Assembly: GCA_902782795.1 (NCBI GenBank)
Contig: CACZOT010000423.1
Location: 1-6,472, forward strand
Direction of reading: 5' to 3'
Source of the DNA: an uncultured Eubacteriales bacterium
GTDB lineage: Bacteria; Bacillota; Clostridia; Christensenellales; Aristaeellaceae
Length of the DNA: 6,472 nucleotides
Shown here: one piece after another, positions 5,577 to 6,472 of the stretch
How positions within the stretch are numbered: position 1 is the first letter of the stretch
How the letters are laid out: each line of letters starts with the position of its first letter
The notes under the pieces: generated by a model
What the model was told of the DNA's origin: nothing
The model's input: the letters and a program-made list of their open reading frames with translations, nothing else
Databases searched by the model: none
Translations under genes and position numbers: made by a program

Positions 5577-6472
5577 TCTGTTCGCTCCGACGCGCCCAGC
5601 GCAGGCGGAAATAGGTCAATTCGATGACGCAGCAGGAGAGCCAGCCCACCGGATAGCCGAAGCCGACCAGCAGCGGCGTGTTGGCGACCGCGCGCGTCAC
5701 GACGAACAGATAGATCTGCCGGATCGCCACGAACGCCGTGAGCATGATCACCATCGGCCCGCGGGAATCGCCCCGGCCGCGCAGGGCTCCGGCCAGCACG
5801 TGGTTGACGCAGTTGGCCAGGAGGAAGAAGGTATTGGCGCGCATAAACATGGCGCCGAATTCCACCACGGAGGCGTCCTTGGTGAAAAAACCGATGGCAG
5901 GCTCCGCGAACAGCACTAGCGCCAGGGCGATGACCGCCGTCACGCCCACGGAGAGCAGCACTGTGGCGCGCGTGCCGCGGTTGGCGCGCTCCTGCTGGCC
6001 CGCGCCGATATTCTGGCTGACGAAGGTGGTCGCGGCCATGGCCATGGATTGCATGGGCAGCATGATGAAGGTATCCAGCTTGTTGTAACAGCTCCAGCCC
6101 GCCATGCAGGAGGAACCGAAAAAGTTGATGTAGGATTGCACGAACACGTTCGAGAAAGCCGTGATCACGGACTGGATGCCCGCGGGCAGCCCCACGGTGA
6201 AGATGCGCCGCAGGATCCGGCCGTCCAGGCGCAGGTCCTTCCAGACCAGGCGGTAGATATCCTTCGTGCGGGTGAGGAGCGCCAGCGTCAGCACGGCGGA
6301 GACCAGCTGGGAGAGGATCGTCGCCAGGGCGACGCCCGCGATGCCGGCCTTCAGCCCCACGACGAAGACGAGATCCAGAATGATATTGAGGACGCTCGTC
6401 AGCACCAGGAACATGAGCGGCCGCGTCGTATCGCCCACGGCGCGCAAAATACCGCTGCCCATGTTGTACACC
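5569..6472 (-). CDS. MATE family efflux transporter, C-terminal 300 residues (5' end outside the window)
   Basis: Membrane antiporter of the multidrug and toxic compound extrusion family, which exports organic cations or other small molecules using a Na+ or H+ gradient. The visible part starts in the loop before the fifth membrane helix (NMGSGILRAVGDTTRPL) and runs to the normal C-terminus, about eight of the twelve helices of a protein near 450 residues. The family's internal two-fold repeat is visible: GILRAVGDTTRPL in the N-lobe and GALRGRGDSRGPM (residues 228-240 of the visible part) in the C-lobe. Helical segments lie at about 19-40, 44-66, 92-118, 130-152, 168-190, 203-228, 239-260 and 266-288. 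The reading frame is open to the window edge; the first complete codon there is GTG (Val), inside the protein and not a start. It is the most upstream visible gene of the minus-strand operon. The DinF/NorM-like group is likely; the substrate is unknown. Confidence 0.93.
   Translation of the reverse strand, partial: VYNMGSGILRAVGDTTRPLMFLVLTSVLNIILDLVFVVGLKAGIAGVALATILSQLVSAVLTLALLTRTKDIYRLVWKDLRLDGRILRRIFTVGLPAGIQSVITAFSNVFVQSYINFFGSSCMAGWSCYNKLDTFIMLPMQSMAMAATTFVSQNIGAGQQERANRGTRATVLLSVGVTAVIALALVLFAEPAIGFFTKDASVVEFGAMFMRANTFFLLANCVNHVLAGALRGRGDSRGPMVIMLTAFVAIRQIYLFVVTRAVANTPLLVGFGYPVGWLSCCVIELTYFRLRWARRSEQTA

Noticed and set aside
3751..5919. 722-residue plus-strand open frame across four minus-strand genes
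   Set aside because: It runs through a terminator, a promoter and several clear genes; its length is due to GC-rich composition only.
6469..6471. GTG at the window edge as the start of the MATE gene
   Set aside because: The sequence there matches the middle of MATE proteins (before helix five); the first four helices must lie beyond the edge.

Overview
The window is a GC-rich (roughly two thirds G+C by eye) bacterial carbohydrate-utilisation locus. Strong AGGAGG-type ribosome binding sites, sigma-A type promoter hexamers, a classical hairpin-plus-T terminator and the character of the proteins (a DinF/NorM-like MATE transporter, a stand-alone SCP2-domain protein, an intracellular GH43 beta-xylosidase) suggest a high-GC member of the Bacillota (Clostridia-like), probably from a gut or other plant-polymer-degrading community. 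That assignment is inference; no taxonomic marker gene is present.

Layout. (1) 1-106: a short promoter region with a sigma-A type promoter and a weak cre-like (CcpA/LacI-family) site over its -35. (2) 107-1738, plus strand: a cytoplasmic GH43 beta-xylosidase with a C-terminal concanavalin-like domain and all three catalytic acids in place. (3) 1759-3927, minus strand, convergent with the xylosidase: a 722-residue protein that looks like a TIM-barrel glycoside hydrolase but belongs to no family I can name; it carries a small beta-module inserted in the barrel. (4) 3928-4092: a compact regulatory gap holding the promoter of the 722-residue gene (perfect TTGACA, TACAAT) and, just upstream of it, the intrinsic terminator of the next transcription unit. 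(5) 4093-6472, minus strand: a probable operon transcribed in the order MATE transporter (5' end beyond the window edge), SGNH/GDSL esterase-like protein, SCP2-domain protein, with 18- and 33-base gaps and one strong terminator at its end.

How the genes may work together: the GH43 enzyme would trim imported xylo-oligosaccharides, the SGNH protein could remove acetyl or other acyl groups from such sugars, and the 722-residue protein would be another intracellular glycosidase for an unknown substrate. None of the proteins fully visible shows a signal peptide, so the locus looks like the cytoplasmic, oligosaccharide-processing end of hemicellulose use. The link of the MATE and SCP2 proteins to sugar metabolism is only positional. 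I see no mobile elements, CRISPR arrays, tRNA or rRNA genes. The most novel item is the unclassified GH-like protein with its inserted module; the missing catalytic Asp of the SGNH protein comes second.
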